Assembly: GCA_934401725.1 (NCBI GenBank) | Contig: CAKRSS010000026.1 | Span: forward strand, 1-28,816 | Length of the DNA stretch: 28,816 bases | From: an uncultured Eubacteriales bacterium | GTDB lineage: Bacteria; Bacillota; Clostridia; Oscillospirales; CAG-272 | Reading direction: 5' to 3' | Shown here: in pieces, positions 21,944-28,816 of the stretch | Numbering within the stretch: position 1 is the stretch's first letter | Layout: each line of letters opens with the position of its first letter | Translations under genes and position numbers: made by a program | The notes under the pieces: model-generated | Seen by the model: only the letters and a program-made list of their open reading frames with translations | What the model was told of the DNA's origin: nothing | Databases searched by the model: none

Positions 21944-23782
21944 TTATTCGCCGAACACCTGCGCGCCGTATATCTTGGCGATAAACTTGGCTATGTCGGT
22001 GTTCTCGACGGTGGTTCCGTTGAAGTAATCTGTGCCGTAGCCGATGGCGTAGACGGGCACGTCGACGTTGGTGTGATTGTCGCTTGTGTACTTGAACTCG
22101 CCCTTATCGTTCTTGGTAATACCGCCCGTCTCGTGGTCAGCCGTGACGATGAGCACGCTCTTCGGGTGGCAGAGCGTAAACTCGATGCAGTAAGCGATGA
22201 TGGAATTGTAGCGCGCGACGCGGCTGGTGGTGCCGTCGATGTCGTTTTTATGCGAGCGCTTGTCGTTGTCGGCCTCCTCTATCATGGAGAAGTAGCCGCG
22301 GTCGCCCTGCGCGATGCCCCATAGTGCGGCGGGGATGTCGTTGACGATGTTGTCACTGTCCTTGTTGCTGATGGCGTAGTCGACCTGCTTGTTCTTTACC
22401 AGCTCGTCAATCTGGGACTTAATCTTATCGGTGGCGTTACGGTCGTTGACGTGCGCAAGGAATGCGGCGGGAGTTGCGCCGGTGATGTAGTCGGTGGTGA
22501 GTATCGCGGTGCGTGCGCCGACGGAATGCGCCAGCTCGCGCACGTTGCGGACGGTCGAGCCCTTATTGTTGAGGCCGAGGTAGCCGTTGATGGTCTTGCA
22601 GCCCGATGAGAGAGCGGTACCCGCCGCGGCGCTGTCAGTGTACCCCTTCTTGCCTATCTTGACCGAGTAGGAATACGTCTTTGCGCTGCCCTGATTCGGC
22701 AGTGTGCGGCCGACAAACTCCTTGATCTTGCCCAGTGCCAGCGCCGCCTCGACGTGGTTGTAGCCCATGCCGTCGCCGATGAGCAGGATGGCGCTGTCGG
22801 GCGTCTCGAACTTGAAGGTCTTGGGCGCGCAGGCGGTGGGGAGCGTGGTTATGTCAACACTCGCGTTGACGGTCGGGCTTATGGCGTAGTTGTTAATGAA
22901 ATCGCTGACCGCGCCGCCGACCATGTAGCTCTCGCCGTACATGACGATATTGCTGCCGGTCTGAGCGAGCACGTACTGATCCGCGGCCGGCTTTGCCGCC
23001 GCGGCGGTTGCCGAGTCGGGGCGGTTGGTCTTGCCGACGAGTATCTCGTGCGAAGACTTCGCGGCGGTGTCCTCCACTGTCCCGAGCCGCACGCCGCCGT
23101 AGTAGAACAGGTAGTCGGAGAGGTTAGCCGCGGCGGCAGTCGCCAGAACGTCGCCTGCAGGAATGACTATCTTGTAGTCCATTATGCTGACTCCGCTGAC
23201 GGACAGCGTGCCGAGCGGGTATGTGTAGCCCTCAAGATGGTTAAGGTCGCTCATGACGGAGATGCGCTTGTTCCCCGCATCGACATACTTCTCAACGAAA
23301 TAGTCAACGCCCCATGCGGTGGCTTCGTCGCAGCCGCCGAGTATGTAGACGCGCTCACCGGCGTAGACGATGGCAAAATCCTTCTCGCGCAGCGTCGACT
23401 TTATGCGCTCGGTCTCGGGGCGGTCGCACTCGCCGACCACTATTTCCTTGGCCGTTTCCGGAACAGGCTCGGTGCGCTTGTGCCAGTCAGTATCTATTTT
23501 GACGTTGATGCCGGTCGCCTCCGAGAGCATGGTGCGGAGCGCGGCGGCCGTGCCCTTGAGCTCGGTGCTGCAATTCTCCGGACGTATGATCTTGTACTCC
23601 ATAACGTTGTTTTCCGCTATGATGACAGGCTGCGCCGGAGCGTCCGTGACAGGGGTCGGGGTGGTCTCGGCAGGCGTTGTGTCAGAGGTTCCGTCTCCGC
23701 CGGGGCCGCCGGGTGTTGCACAGGCGGCGAGTGCTATGCAGGTGAGCACTGCGAGCAGCAGTGCGGTAAGTCTTTTGAGCAT
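21944..23782 (-). CDS. Alkaline phosphatase lipoprotein with two N-terminal accessory modules
   Basis: The C-terminal half of this 612-residue protein is an alkaline phosphatase: metal-site Asp337 in SAILLIGDGMG, the phosphoserine nucleophile Ser384 in YTDSAAAGTALSSG, and TADHETGG (Asp549, His550). It should hydrolyse phosphomonoesters outside the cell. The N terminus is a lipoprotein signal (LTCIALAAC) and a Thr/Pro-rich linker. Between them are two related modules of about 110 residues: EYKIIRP...KEIVVGECDRPET (about 60-180) and DYKIVIP...HEILVGKTNRPDS (about 205-320). These resemble the beta-alpha N-terminal domains found before glycoside hydrolase catalytic domains (GH67/GH20 N type), which is unexpected on a phosphatase. 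AGAAAGG precedes the ATG. It lies 83 bases after a solute-binding lipoprotein gene and is probably in the same operon. Confidence 0.9.
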   Translation of the reverse strand: MLKRLTALLLAVLTCIALAACATPGGPGGDGTSDTTPAETTPTPVTDAPAQPVIIAENNVMEYKIIRPENCSTELKGTAAALRTMLSEATGINVKIDTDWHKRTEPVPETAKEIVVGECDRPETERIKSTLREKDFAIVYAGERVYILGGCDEATAWGVDYFVEKYVDAGNKRISVMSDLNHLEGYTYPLGTLSVSGVSIMDYKIVIPAGDVLATAAAANLSDYLFYYGGVRLGTVEDTAAKSSHEILVGKTNRPDSATAAAAKPAADQYVLAQTGSNIVMYGESYMVGGAVSDFINNYAISPTVNASVDITTLPTACAPKTFKFETPDSAILLIGDGMGYNHVEAALALGKIKEFVGRTLPNQGSAKTYSYSVKIGKKGYTDSAAAGTALSSGCKTINGYLGLNNKGSTVRNVRELAHSVGARTAILTTDYITGATPAAFLAHVNDRNATDKIKSQIDELVKNKQVDYAISNKDSDNIVNDIPAALWGIAQGDRGYFSMIEEADNDKRSHKNDIDGTTSRVARYNSIIAYCIEFTLCHPKSVLIVTADHETGGITKNDKGEFKYTSDNHTNVDVPVYAIGYGTDYFNGTTVENTDIAKFIAKIYGAQVFGE

Positions 23783-23865
23783 GTTAGCATCCTTTCTCGA
23801 TGTTGGGGTGTCTTGTGGATTCGGGTGTTCTTGCGCTTTATCGGAGCCTTTGCGACATGCGAGGC

Positions 23866-25350
23866 TCAGTGCTCGAGGCCTTCTATCTTTTCGAGCGTCT
23901 TTTTGAGCAGGTTGCGCTGAGCCTTCTCCTGCGCCTTGATAAGAGAGGTGATGTCGGTCTTACCGGCAGCGAAGAAGTTGTACACCTGGCCGCTGAAGGC
24001 GGTACCGACTATCTTGTTGACATAGGAAATGTTGTCGTGGATGATGGTCAGCATCTCGGCGGACTCGGCATCGGTCGACGACTTGTACTTGAGCGCGTTC
24101 TCGTAGTAAGCGGGGATGAGCGCCTCGTCGGAATAGTAGGGGCTGGAGTAGTAGGCCAGCGCCTCGAGCAGCACGCCGGTGCGGTCGGTGTCCTTGGTGG
24201 TGCTGGGAATCATGATGGAGTGGGGATTGGGGCTGACCTGGATGTAATTTTTCTGTGCCTCATCCCACTTTGCGATGGGAAGTATACCGAAGTTGACATC
24301 TGACGCGCGGGACTTGGACGCCATGTACAGCGTGTCGACGGTGAACAGCGAGTTGTTGTTGATGAACATGCTGCGAGCGTCGTCGGTCTTGGAGATGAGG
24401 TAGAAATCGGTATTGCCGAAGGTGCTCATCAGCTTCTGGTAGACGTTGATAAAGAAATCCTTCTCGTCGAAGCAGCAGAAGTAGGGGTTGCCGTCGCTGC
24501 CCTGCTTGATTATTTCGGCGTTGCAGCCGGTGAGCATGGCCTCGTAGAAGGTGGTTGCGTTGTTGGTGATGCCGACGCGGTCGTTTGTGTCGATGATGCC
24601 GTTGCCGTCGTTATCGTTGACGGCGACCTTGGCCATCTGCTGCATCTTCTCTATGGTCCAGGCGTCGTTTTTGACCAGCTCATAAGGGTCCTCAAGGTTG
24701 AGCTCGCGGAGGAGATCCTTATTGAAATATGTAGCGCGGGAGTTATCCAGAGCGGTTATAAGAAAATCGCTGAAGGTATAATAAAGACGTCCGCCGATGG
24801 ACAGCTTCTCCTGCGCGTTCTGGTCCCACCAGGGCATGGTGAGGTCGATGGTTTCGATGCGGTTGAAGTCGAGCGCGTAGCCTGCGTTGACCATGCTCAT
24901 GATGTTTGACAGGTCGACGGTGGCAATGGCGTAGACGTCGTCGCCCGAGCGGATGGTGATCCGTATGGGGTCGAGGTCGACGTCGGTATCGACGATGGTG
25001 ATGCCGAAGGTGCTCTCGATGAGGCGGGTGCGGCTATACAGCGCGTCGTTGATGACCTCGCCCTGCTGAATGTCGGAGCGGATGGCGTTGGTCGTGTACT
25101 TGGTGGAGTCCGCGAAGTCATTGGCCACGACAAACGAATATCCGGTGTATTTTACGTCCGGGATGTTGGGGGTAAGGTGCTCGAGAGTTGTCTCGCCTTC
25201 ACCCACAGGAGAGGTCGTGCCGCCGTTCGGCGCGCCGGAGTCGGCGCCGGGAGTAGTTGTGCCGTGCGTGTTCTCGGAATTTGTCGCGCACGCCGTAAGC
25301 AGAGATGCCAACATGAGCACGGCGAGCAGGGCTACCAAAATTCTTTTCAT
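23866..25350 (-). CDS. Extracellular solute-binding lipoprotein, orphan (no permease here)
   Basis: A 494-residue lipoprotein with signal and lipobox LLTAC (Cys near 21), a Gly/Thr/Pro-rich linker and a full bilobed binding-protein fold of the ABC sugar type. It contains the calcium-loop-like NDNDGNGIIDTNDRVG often seen in Clostridia sugar-binding proteins, NKDLLREL and AWTIEKMQQMAK in the first lobe, and FGILPIAKWDEAQKNYIQ in the second. No ABC permease or ATPase gene lies in this window, so it either serves a distant transporter or has another role. A strong promoter with a palindrome lies upstream. The gap from AAAGG to the ATG is about 14 bases, longer than ideal. It precedes the alkaline phosphatase gene by 83 bases, suggesting handling of a phosphorylated sugar, as inference. 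Confidence 0.88.
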   Translation of the reverse strand: MKRILVALLAVLMLASLLTACATNSENTHGTTTPGADSGAPNGGTTSPVGEGETTLEHLTPNIPDVKYTGYSFVVANDFADSTKYTTNAIRSDIQQGEVINDALYSRTRLIESTFGITIVDTDVDLDPIRITIRSGDDVYAIATVDLSNIMSMVNAGYALDFNRIETIDLTMPWWDQNAQEKLSIGGRLYYTFSDFLITALDNSRATYFNKDLLRELNLEDPYELVKNDAWTIEKMQQMAKVAVNDNDGNGIIDTNDRVGITNNATTFYEAMLTGCNAEIIKQGSDGNPYFCCFDEKDFFINVYQKLMSTFGNTDFYLISKTDDARSMFINNNSLFTVDTLYMASKSRASDVNFGILPIAKWDEAQKNYIQVSPNPHSIMIPSTTKDTDRTGVLLEALAYYSSPYYSDEALIPAYYENALKYKSSTDAESAEMLTIIHDNISYVNKIVGTAFSGQVYNFFAAGKTDITSLIKAQEKAQRNLLKKTLEKIEGLEH

Positions 25351-25394
25351 TGAAATGTACCATACCTTTCAGCCTTTTGGGCATATTTTTTCTC

Positions 25395-25423
25395 ATTCTA
25401 GCACAAAAATTAGTTTGTGTCAA
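25395..25423 (-). promoter_or_regulatory. Promoter with palindromic operator for the solute-binding protein gene
   Basis: On the minus strand TTGACA (25418-25423) and TAGAAT (25395-25400) have a 17-base spacer. A palindrome CACAAA-N6-TTTGTG (25402-25419) fills the spacer and touches the -35, a good place for a repressor. Confidence 0.8.
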
Positions 25424-25460
25424 TGACAACTCCGTTTTTTTATCATTTATCCCGCCGGTG

Positions 25461-25489
25461 TTGACAGGTAGTCGCTTTTGTGGTATCAT
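25461..25489 (+). promoter_or_regulatory. Sigma-A type promoter for dus
   Basis: TTGACA (25461-25466), 17-base spacer, TATCAT (25484-25489). The expected start of transcription is near 25496, at or next to an ATG at 25497. Confidence 0.8.
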
Positions 25490-25496
25490 ATTCAAT

Positions 25497-25556
25497 ATGA
25501 TAAAGAAAGGCTGCCCCGCGCGTCGCGCGAGCTGTAACGTGCATGAAAATCGGTAA
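25497..25556 (+). CDS. Possible 19-residue leaderless leader peptide before dus
   Basis: ATG at 25497 lies at the predicted transcript 5' end and opens a frame of 19 codons (MIKKGCPARRASCNVHENR) whose stop overlaps the first 14 bases of dus in another frame. The dus start has no Shine-Dalgarno sequence of its own, so coupling to this small frame is possible. Nothing else supports it, and the frame may be chance. Confidence 0.3.
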   Translation: MIKKGCPARRASCNVHENR

Positions 25557-26550
25557 TATTGACCTGCCGCACGGGTTGATACTCGCCCCTATGGCGGGAG
25601 TGGCGGACACAACAATGCGGTCGCTCTGTCGCCGCATGGGCGCTGACTACACCGTCAGCGAGATGCTGTCGGCCAAGGCGCTGTGCTACGAGCAGCTCAG
25701 CCGCAAGTCGGACGCGTCCGGCTGCAAAACCGCCGCGCTGGCGCTTCTCTCCCCCACCGAGATGCCCTGCGCAGTTCAGATATTCGGCTCCGAGCCCGAG
25801 TTCATGACGCGGGCGGCGGAGATGCTTGAGAGCGGCGGGTTCCGCGGCGCAGGTGCGATACGCCCGGCAGCCATCGATATAAACATGGGCTGTCCCGTCC
25901 ACAAGGTCGTCTCGTGCGGCGAGGGCAGCGCGCTTATGAAAAATCCGGATCTTGTCGAAAAAATCATAACCGCCGTGCGGCGTGCGACACGCCTGCCGCT
26001 GACAGTCAAGCTGCGCGCCGGGTGGGACGAGAACAGCATAAACGCCCCCGAGCTCGCCCGTATCGCCGAGGCGTGCGGCGCGGACGCCGTCTGCATACAC
26101 GCGCGCACGCGCACGCAGTTCTACGCGCCCGGCGCCGACTGGGGTGTCATCGCGCGGGTGAAGGCGGCAGTCTCCATACCCGTGATAGGCAACGGAGACG
26201 TGCTCTCCCCTGCCGACGCCGACAGAATGCTCCGGGAGACCGGCTGCGACGGCATCGCCGTCGCACGCGGTGCGCTCGGCAACCCCTGGCTTTTCGCCGA
26301 AATCGCCGCCCACATGGACGGCGTCGAATATATTCCCCCCACCCCCGCCGAGCGGCTTGCCGTTGCGATGGAGCACGGCGAGGCTCTGCTCGCCCGCAAG
26401 GGCGACCGCGCCGGACTTGCCGAGGCCCGCGTAAGGCTGGCGCAGTACACGCGGGGCTTTCGCGGCGGCGCGTCCGCGCGCGACGAAATAATGCACGCGC
26501 CCGACCTTGACACCGTCCGCGTCATTCTCGAGCGGGTGATGACAGAATAA
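25543..26550 (+). CDS. dus: tRNA-dihydrouridine synthase (DusB-like)
   Basis: Dus enzymes use FMN and NADPH to reduce uridines in the tRNA D-loop and neighbours. The 335-residue protein has the family markers in order: ILAPMAGVADTTMR (13-26), AVQIFGSEPE, DINMGCPVHKVV with catalytic Cys117, LTVKLRAGWD (Lys156), HARTRTQFYAPGADW (His186) and GNGDV. The start at 25543 gives the typical N terminus MKIGNIDL. There is no clear ribosome site before it, in contrast to almost every other gene here. A short insert RGAGAIRPA before the DINMGCP motif is unusual. It is divergent from the solute-binding protein gene and 70 bases before the sigma factor gene. Confidence 0.95.
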   Translation: MKIGNIDLPHGLILAPMAGVADTTMRSLCRRMGADYTVSEMLSAKALCYEQLSRKSDASGCKTAALALLSPTEMPCAVQIFGSEPEFMTRAAEMLESGGFRGAGAIRPAAIDINMGCPVHKVVSCGEGSALMKNPDLVEKIITAVRRATRLPLTVKLRAGWDENSINAPELARIAEACGADAVCIHARTRTQFYAPGADWGVIARVKAAVSIPVIGNGDVLSPADADRMLRETGCDGIAVARGALGNPWLFAEIAAHMDGVEYIPPTPAERLAVAMEHGEALLARKGDRAGLAEARVRLAQYTRGFRGGASARDEIMHAPDLDTVRVILERVMTE

Positions 26551-26566
26551 GGACACACCGAGCGAT

Positions 26567-26585
26567 TGCGCAGTCGTAGTGCGCA
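26567..26585. promoter_or_regulatory. Two TGCGCA palindromes between dus and the sigma gene
   Basis: TGCGCA occurs at 26567-26572 and 26580-26585, separated by 7 bases, 36 bases before the sigma gene start. I see no recognised ECF promoter motif (such as AAC with CGTC) that I would trust here, so this is only a candidate site. Confidence 0.25.
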
Positions 26586-26620
26586 TTGATGCAAAAAAAT
26601 CCGACCGGAAGGAGGACGTC

Positions 26621-27202
26621 ATGCTTAAGGACAACGACATATTGATGACGCTCATGAAGCGTGTCGCCTCCGGCGACGAGGCGGCGTTTGAGCAGCTGGT
26701 GACAGCGTTTGAGACACCGGTCTACAACCTCGCCTATTCGGGTCTGCGGCACCGGCAGGACGCCGAGGACGTCACGCAGGAGGTCTTTCTGCGGCTGTGG
26801 CGCACGCGCGGAGACTTCCGGGGCGAGTGCTCGGTGCGCACCTACGTCATGCACATCGCGCACAACGTCATAACCGACTCGCTGCGACGCCGGACAAGCC
26901 GCGCCGTCACCGACCTGCCCGACGACGTCGACGATGACGACGCTCCCCGCCGCGAGCTCGCCGACTCGACCGACCTTCAGGCCGAGTACATTCAGCGCGA
27001 GCGCGAGGAGGCCGTCCGTCGGGCGATAAACAGCCTCGAGCCCGACACCCGCGAGCTGATAATCATGCGCGACATAAACGGCATGAGCTACGCCGATATT
27101 GCCGTGGCAACGGGCGTCCCGATGGGCACGGTCAAGAGCCGGCTGTCGCGGGCGAGAGATCAGCTAAAAGAATTTCTGAAAAAAGGGAACTTTTTTGTCT
27201 GA
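26621..27202 (+). CDS. ECF-type RNA polymerase sigma factor
   Basis: The 193-residue protein has sigma region 2 (EQLVTAFETPVYNLAYSGLRHRQDAEDVTQEVFLRLWRTRGDF, about 23-66, with the core-binding DAEDVTQEVFL), region 2.4 around SVRTYVMHIAHNVITDSLRRR, an acidic linker (PDDVDDDDAPRRELADS) and region 4 (LEPDTRELIIMRDINGMSYADIAVATGVPMGTVKSRLSRARDQL, about 146-188). It lacks regions 1.1 and 3, as ECF sigmas do. GGAGG six bases before the ATG at 26621 fixes the start. The anti-sigma gene follows after 41 bases. Its signal and targets are unknown; envelope or antimicrobial stress is the common theme for such pairs. Confidence 0.93.
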   Translation: MLKDNDILMTLMKRVASGDEAAFEQLVTAFETPVYNLAYSGLRHRQDAEDVTQEVFLRLWRTRGDFRGECSVRTYVMHIAHNVITDSLRRRTSRAVTDLPDDVDDDDAPRRELADSTDLQAEYIQREREEAVRRAINSLEPDTRELIIMRDINGMSYADIAVATGVPMGTVKSRLSRARDQLKEFLKKGNFFV

Positions 27203-27243
27203 CGTGCGTCAGTATACACAAATACACCGGAAAGGAGACTTCC

Positions 27244-28044
27244 ATGGATAACAAAAGCACTACCCCCATGAGCTGTGAGCAGGTCGACTCGCTCCTTAAT
27301 GAATATCTGGACGGCGAGCTCGATTCTGTGACAGCCGCCGCCGTGGAGGTTCACTTAGCGGAGTGTGACAGCTGCCGTCAGACGTATGAGCAGCTCCGTG
27401 CAATATGCGGTGCGGTCGGCAGGCTCGCCGAGCCAGTGCCGGACGGACTGCACAAAAAAATTATGACGGCCGTTCGTACCGAGGCGCGCGTCTCGCGCCG
27501 CCGTCGTCTTACAAGCTGGTTCGGCGCAGGAGTTGCTGCGATGCTGTGCGTGGGTCTTGTTGCGACCGCCGCGGTTCGCCGTATTTCGAATGTCAGCAAT
27601 AACAATCCTGCAGACGGTCGGTCCGCGATCTCCTTCAACGCTGGCGCATTCGGCGACAAGGAGGACATCATAAACAATAACGAACACACGACGGGACAGG
27701 TGGTATATCCGTCGCCCGTACACGACGGTAGTGCGGCACCCGACGATGTTCAAATGGGCACTGAGGATACTCGCTCCTCATTCACAGCCAGTGCCGGTGA
27801 GAACCGCACATACGCTACGGGCGTGTCCGGCACGTGGACAGGTGACGATTGGACGTTGACGCTCAGCACGAACTGCCGATTCACCTACACCGCGGCAGGC
27901 TCCGACACCGTCTCGGGCGATTACAGCTTCTCTGACGGGCAGATCAAGCTCAGCTTCGGCAGTCAGACCACGGTCTACGACGTTGCGGTGGACGGCGAGA
28001 ACATAGCGTTCACCTACCGTTCGGGCACGCCTCTCATCTCATGA
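27244..28044 (+). CDS. Zinc-finger anti-sigma factor with exported beta domain
   Basis: The N terminus is a zf-HC2/ZAS-type anti-sigma domain: MSCEQVDSLLNEYLDGELD and HLAECDSCRQTYEQL (zinc ligands His37, Cys41, Cys44). A basic stretch and one membrane helix follow (about 91-111). The outer part has an unstructured linker and, from about residue 188, a small beta domain (GTWTGDDWTLTLSTNCRFTYTAAG, GDYSFSDGQIKLSFG, YDVAVDGENIAFTYRSG) that looks like a lipocalin-type or single-sheet sensor and lies outside the cell. The 266-residue protein would hold the sigma factor until a signal or proteolysis frees it. AAAGGAG precedes the ATG. It overlaps the next gene by four bases. Confidence 0.9.
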   Translation: MDNKSTTPMSCEQVDSLLNEYLDGELDSVTAAAVEVHLAECDSCRQTYEQLRAICGAVGRLAEPVPDGLHKKIMTAVRTEARVSRRRRLTSWFGAGVAAMLCVGLVATAAVRRISNVSNNNPADGRSAISFNAGAFGDKEDIINNNEHTTGQVVYPSPVHDGSAAPDDVQMGTEDTRSSFTASAGENRTYATGVSGTWTGDDWTLTLSTNCRFTYTAAGSDTVSGDYSFSDGQIKLSFGSQTTVYDVAVDGENIAFTYRSGTPLIS

Positions 28045-28628
28045 GCCGGGTATGTATTCTCAGCGCCGACCGTCAGCTGTACGACACAGCCGCACTGCTG
28101 ATAGGTCTGCGCGGGCACACTGCCACACCGACCCCCGGCGCTTATCCGCTGATCTGGGACGCCGACACTGTCGCGCTTCCCCGGCTTTCGGGCGGGCAGG
28201 CCGTGATAGCGGTCTGCCGCGACCCGGACGCGATTCCCGAGCCCGCCGCGCGGCGGTGCTTCGAGATAGTGGGGCGACCGTTTGACTTTGTAAAGTTTTC
28301 CGATGTACTGGAGGCGGCGCTGTCAGGTGCCGGGAAGCAGATGATTCCGGCGTCACGAGCGACGCGCCGCCCCGCAATTTCGCTTGACGAGCCCCGCAGG
28401 CGGCTGATATGCGGACAGAACAGTGTCACGCTGACGCCGTCGGAGCTTGAGATATTCAACGTTCTCACCGCGCGGCGGGGCGAGAACGTCAGCCGCGAGC
28501 AGCTCGAACAGTTGTGCGGCGGCGAGAGCCTGACGGTTCACATGTGCGCCCTGCGGCGCAAGCTGAAAGTCATCAGCCGCGTGCCGCTGCTCACGACGGT
28601 ACACGGGCAGGGGTACAGGTTGGAATAA
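28041..28628 (+). CDS. Degenerate receiver plus winged-helix DNA-binding protein
   Basis: The C-terminal domain (about 114-195) is an OmpR/PhoB-type winged helix: LTPSELEIFNVLTARRGENVSREQLEQL, LTVHMCALRRKLK and TTVHGQGYRLE. Residues 1-95 look like a receiver fold that has decayed: the start VCILSADRQLYDTAALLIGLRG resembles strand 1 and helix 1, Asp40 in LIWDADTV sits roughly where the phosphoacceptor would be, and GRPFDFVKFSDVLEAAL matches the receiver end KPFDx, with Arg79 in place of the invariant Lys. So phosphorylation control is doubtful. No histidine kinase is nearby. The ATG overlaps the anti-sigma stop (ATGA), so the protein is made together with the sigma and anti-sigma factors. Confidence 0.88.
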   Translation: MSRVCILSADRQLYDTAALLIGLRGHTATPTPGAYPLIWDADTVALPRLSGGQAVIAVCRDPDAIPEPAARRCFEIVGRPFDFVKFSDVLEAALSGAGKQMIPASRATRRPAISLDEPRRRLICGQNSVTLTPSELEIFNVLTARRGENVSREQLEQLCGGESLTVHMCALRRKLKVISRVPLLTTVHGQGYRLE

Positions 28629-28636
28629 AGTAAAAT

Positions 28637-28673
28637 ACGGCGTTTTTCGTTTGGATGGGGAACGCCGTTTTTG
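28637..28673 (+). terminator. Intrinsic terminator of the sigma operon
   Basis: ACGGCGTT (28637-28644) pairs with AACGCCGT (28661-28668), followed by TTTTTGG. Beyond it, 28674-28816 contains short GC inverted repeats and no gene I can support. Confidence 0.8.
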
Positions 28674-28816
28674 GTATGTGGGAAGGCGTATTGCATATGC
28701 CTGTATGCTAAGAAAGTTCTTTGGCCTTGGCGGCCTGATGCCGTGGAGGCCACCGACGGTGGAGAAGTGTACTCGCCGAACGTCGGCGGGACGAGTTTTA
28801 ACTGTACTTTTCTGCC

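Noticed and set aside
22754..23920. 388-codon plus frame antisense to the alkaline phosphatase gene
   Set aside because: Shadow frame; the minus-strand phosphatase has catalytic motifs, signal peptide and ribosome site.
25492..26655. 387-codon minus frame antisense to dus
   Set aside because: Shadow frame of a clear dihydrouridine synthase gene.

Overview
The window looks like chromosomal DNA of a GC-rich member of the Bacillota, class Clostridia, probably a gut anaerobe of the Oscillospirales type. This rests on strong AGGAGG-type ribosome sites, near-consensus TTGACA/TATAAT promoters with 17-base spacers, an endospore-former-like MazF, a PadR/DUF1700/DUF4097 module, Thr/Pro-rich lipoprotein linkers, an orphan solute-binding lipoprotein, and intergenic palindromic repeats of a kind I associate with such genomes. 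The lineage is inferred from style only; no marker gene proves it.

Layout. 1-4130 (minus): a likely operon NUDIX hydrolase - MFS transporter - membrane-anchored glycerophosphodiesterase - MurQ (MurNAc-6-P etherase). It is divergent from 4296-6014 (plus): TcdA - RNase HI - small P-loop nucleotide kinase-like protein. 6229-12568 (minus): the MoxR - DUF58 - transglutaminase envelope module, three tightly packed genes. 12814-14103 (plus): a GMP synthase whose glutaminase domain is cut to about half and lacks the catalytic Cys, followed at its stop codon by three 102-bp tandem repeats, a terminator and a GNAT acetyltransferase. 15008-17574 (plus): a membrane-linked XRE regulator, then a translationally coupled PadR - DUF1700 - DUF4097 operon. 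17827-18390: a MazF-type toxin with a long Pro-rich tail and no recognisable antitoxin. 18391-19482: about 1.1 kb of non-coding, nested, mostly inverted repeats. 19483-20996: class II fructose-bisphosphate aldolase and a small unknown protein. 21015-25350 (minus): three lipoproteins (leucine-rich-repeat protein, alkaline phosphatase with two extra N-terminal modules, solute-binding protein). 25543-28628 (plus): tRNA-dihydrouridine synthase, then an ECF-type sigma factor, its probable zinc-finger anti-sigma factor and a translationally coupled DNA-binding protein with a degenerate receiver domain.

Most genes are housekeeping or common accessory genes. The most unusual items are the glutaminase-defective GuaA, the 102-bp tandem repeats that start inside the guaA 3' end, the sigma/anti-sigma/pseudo-response-regulator operon, the three-part alkaline phosphatase, and the 0.7-kb nested inverted repeat next to mazF. 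I see no rRNA, tRNA, CRISPR array, transposase, integrase or phage gene.
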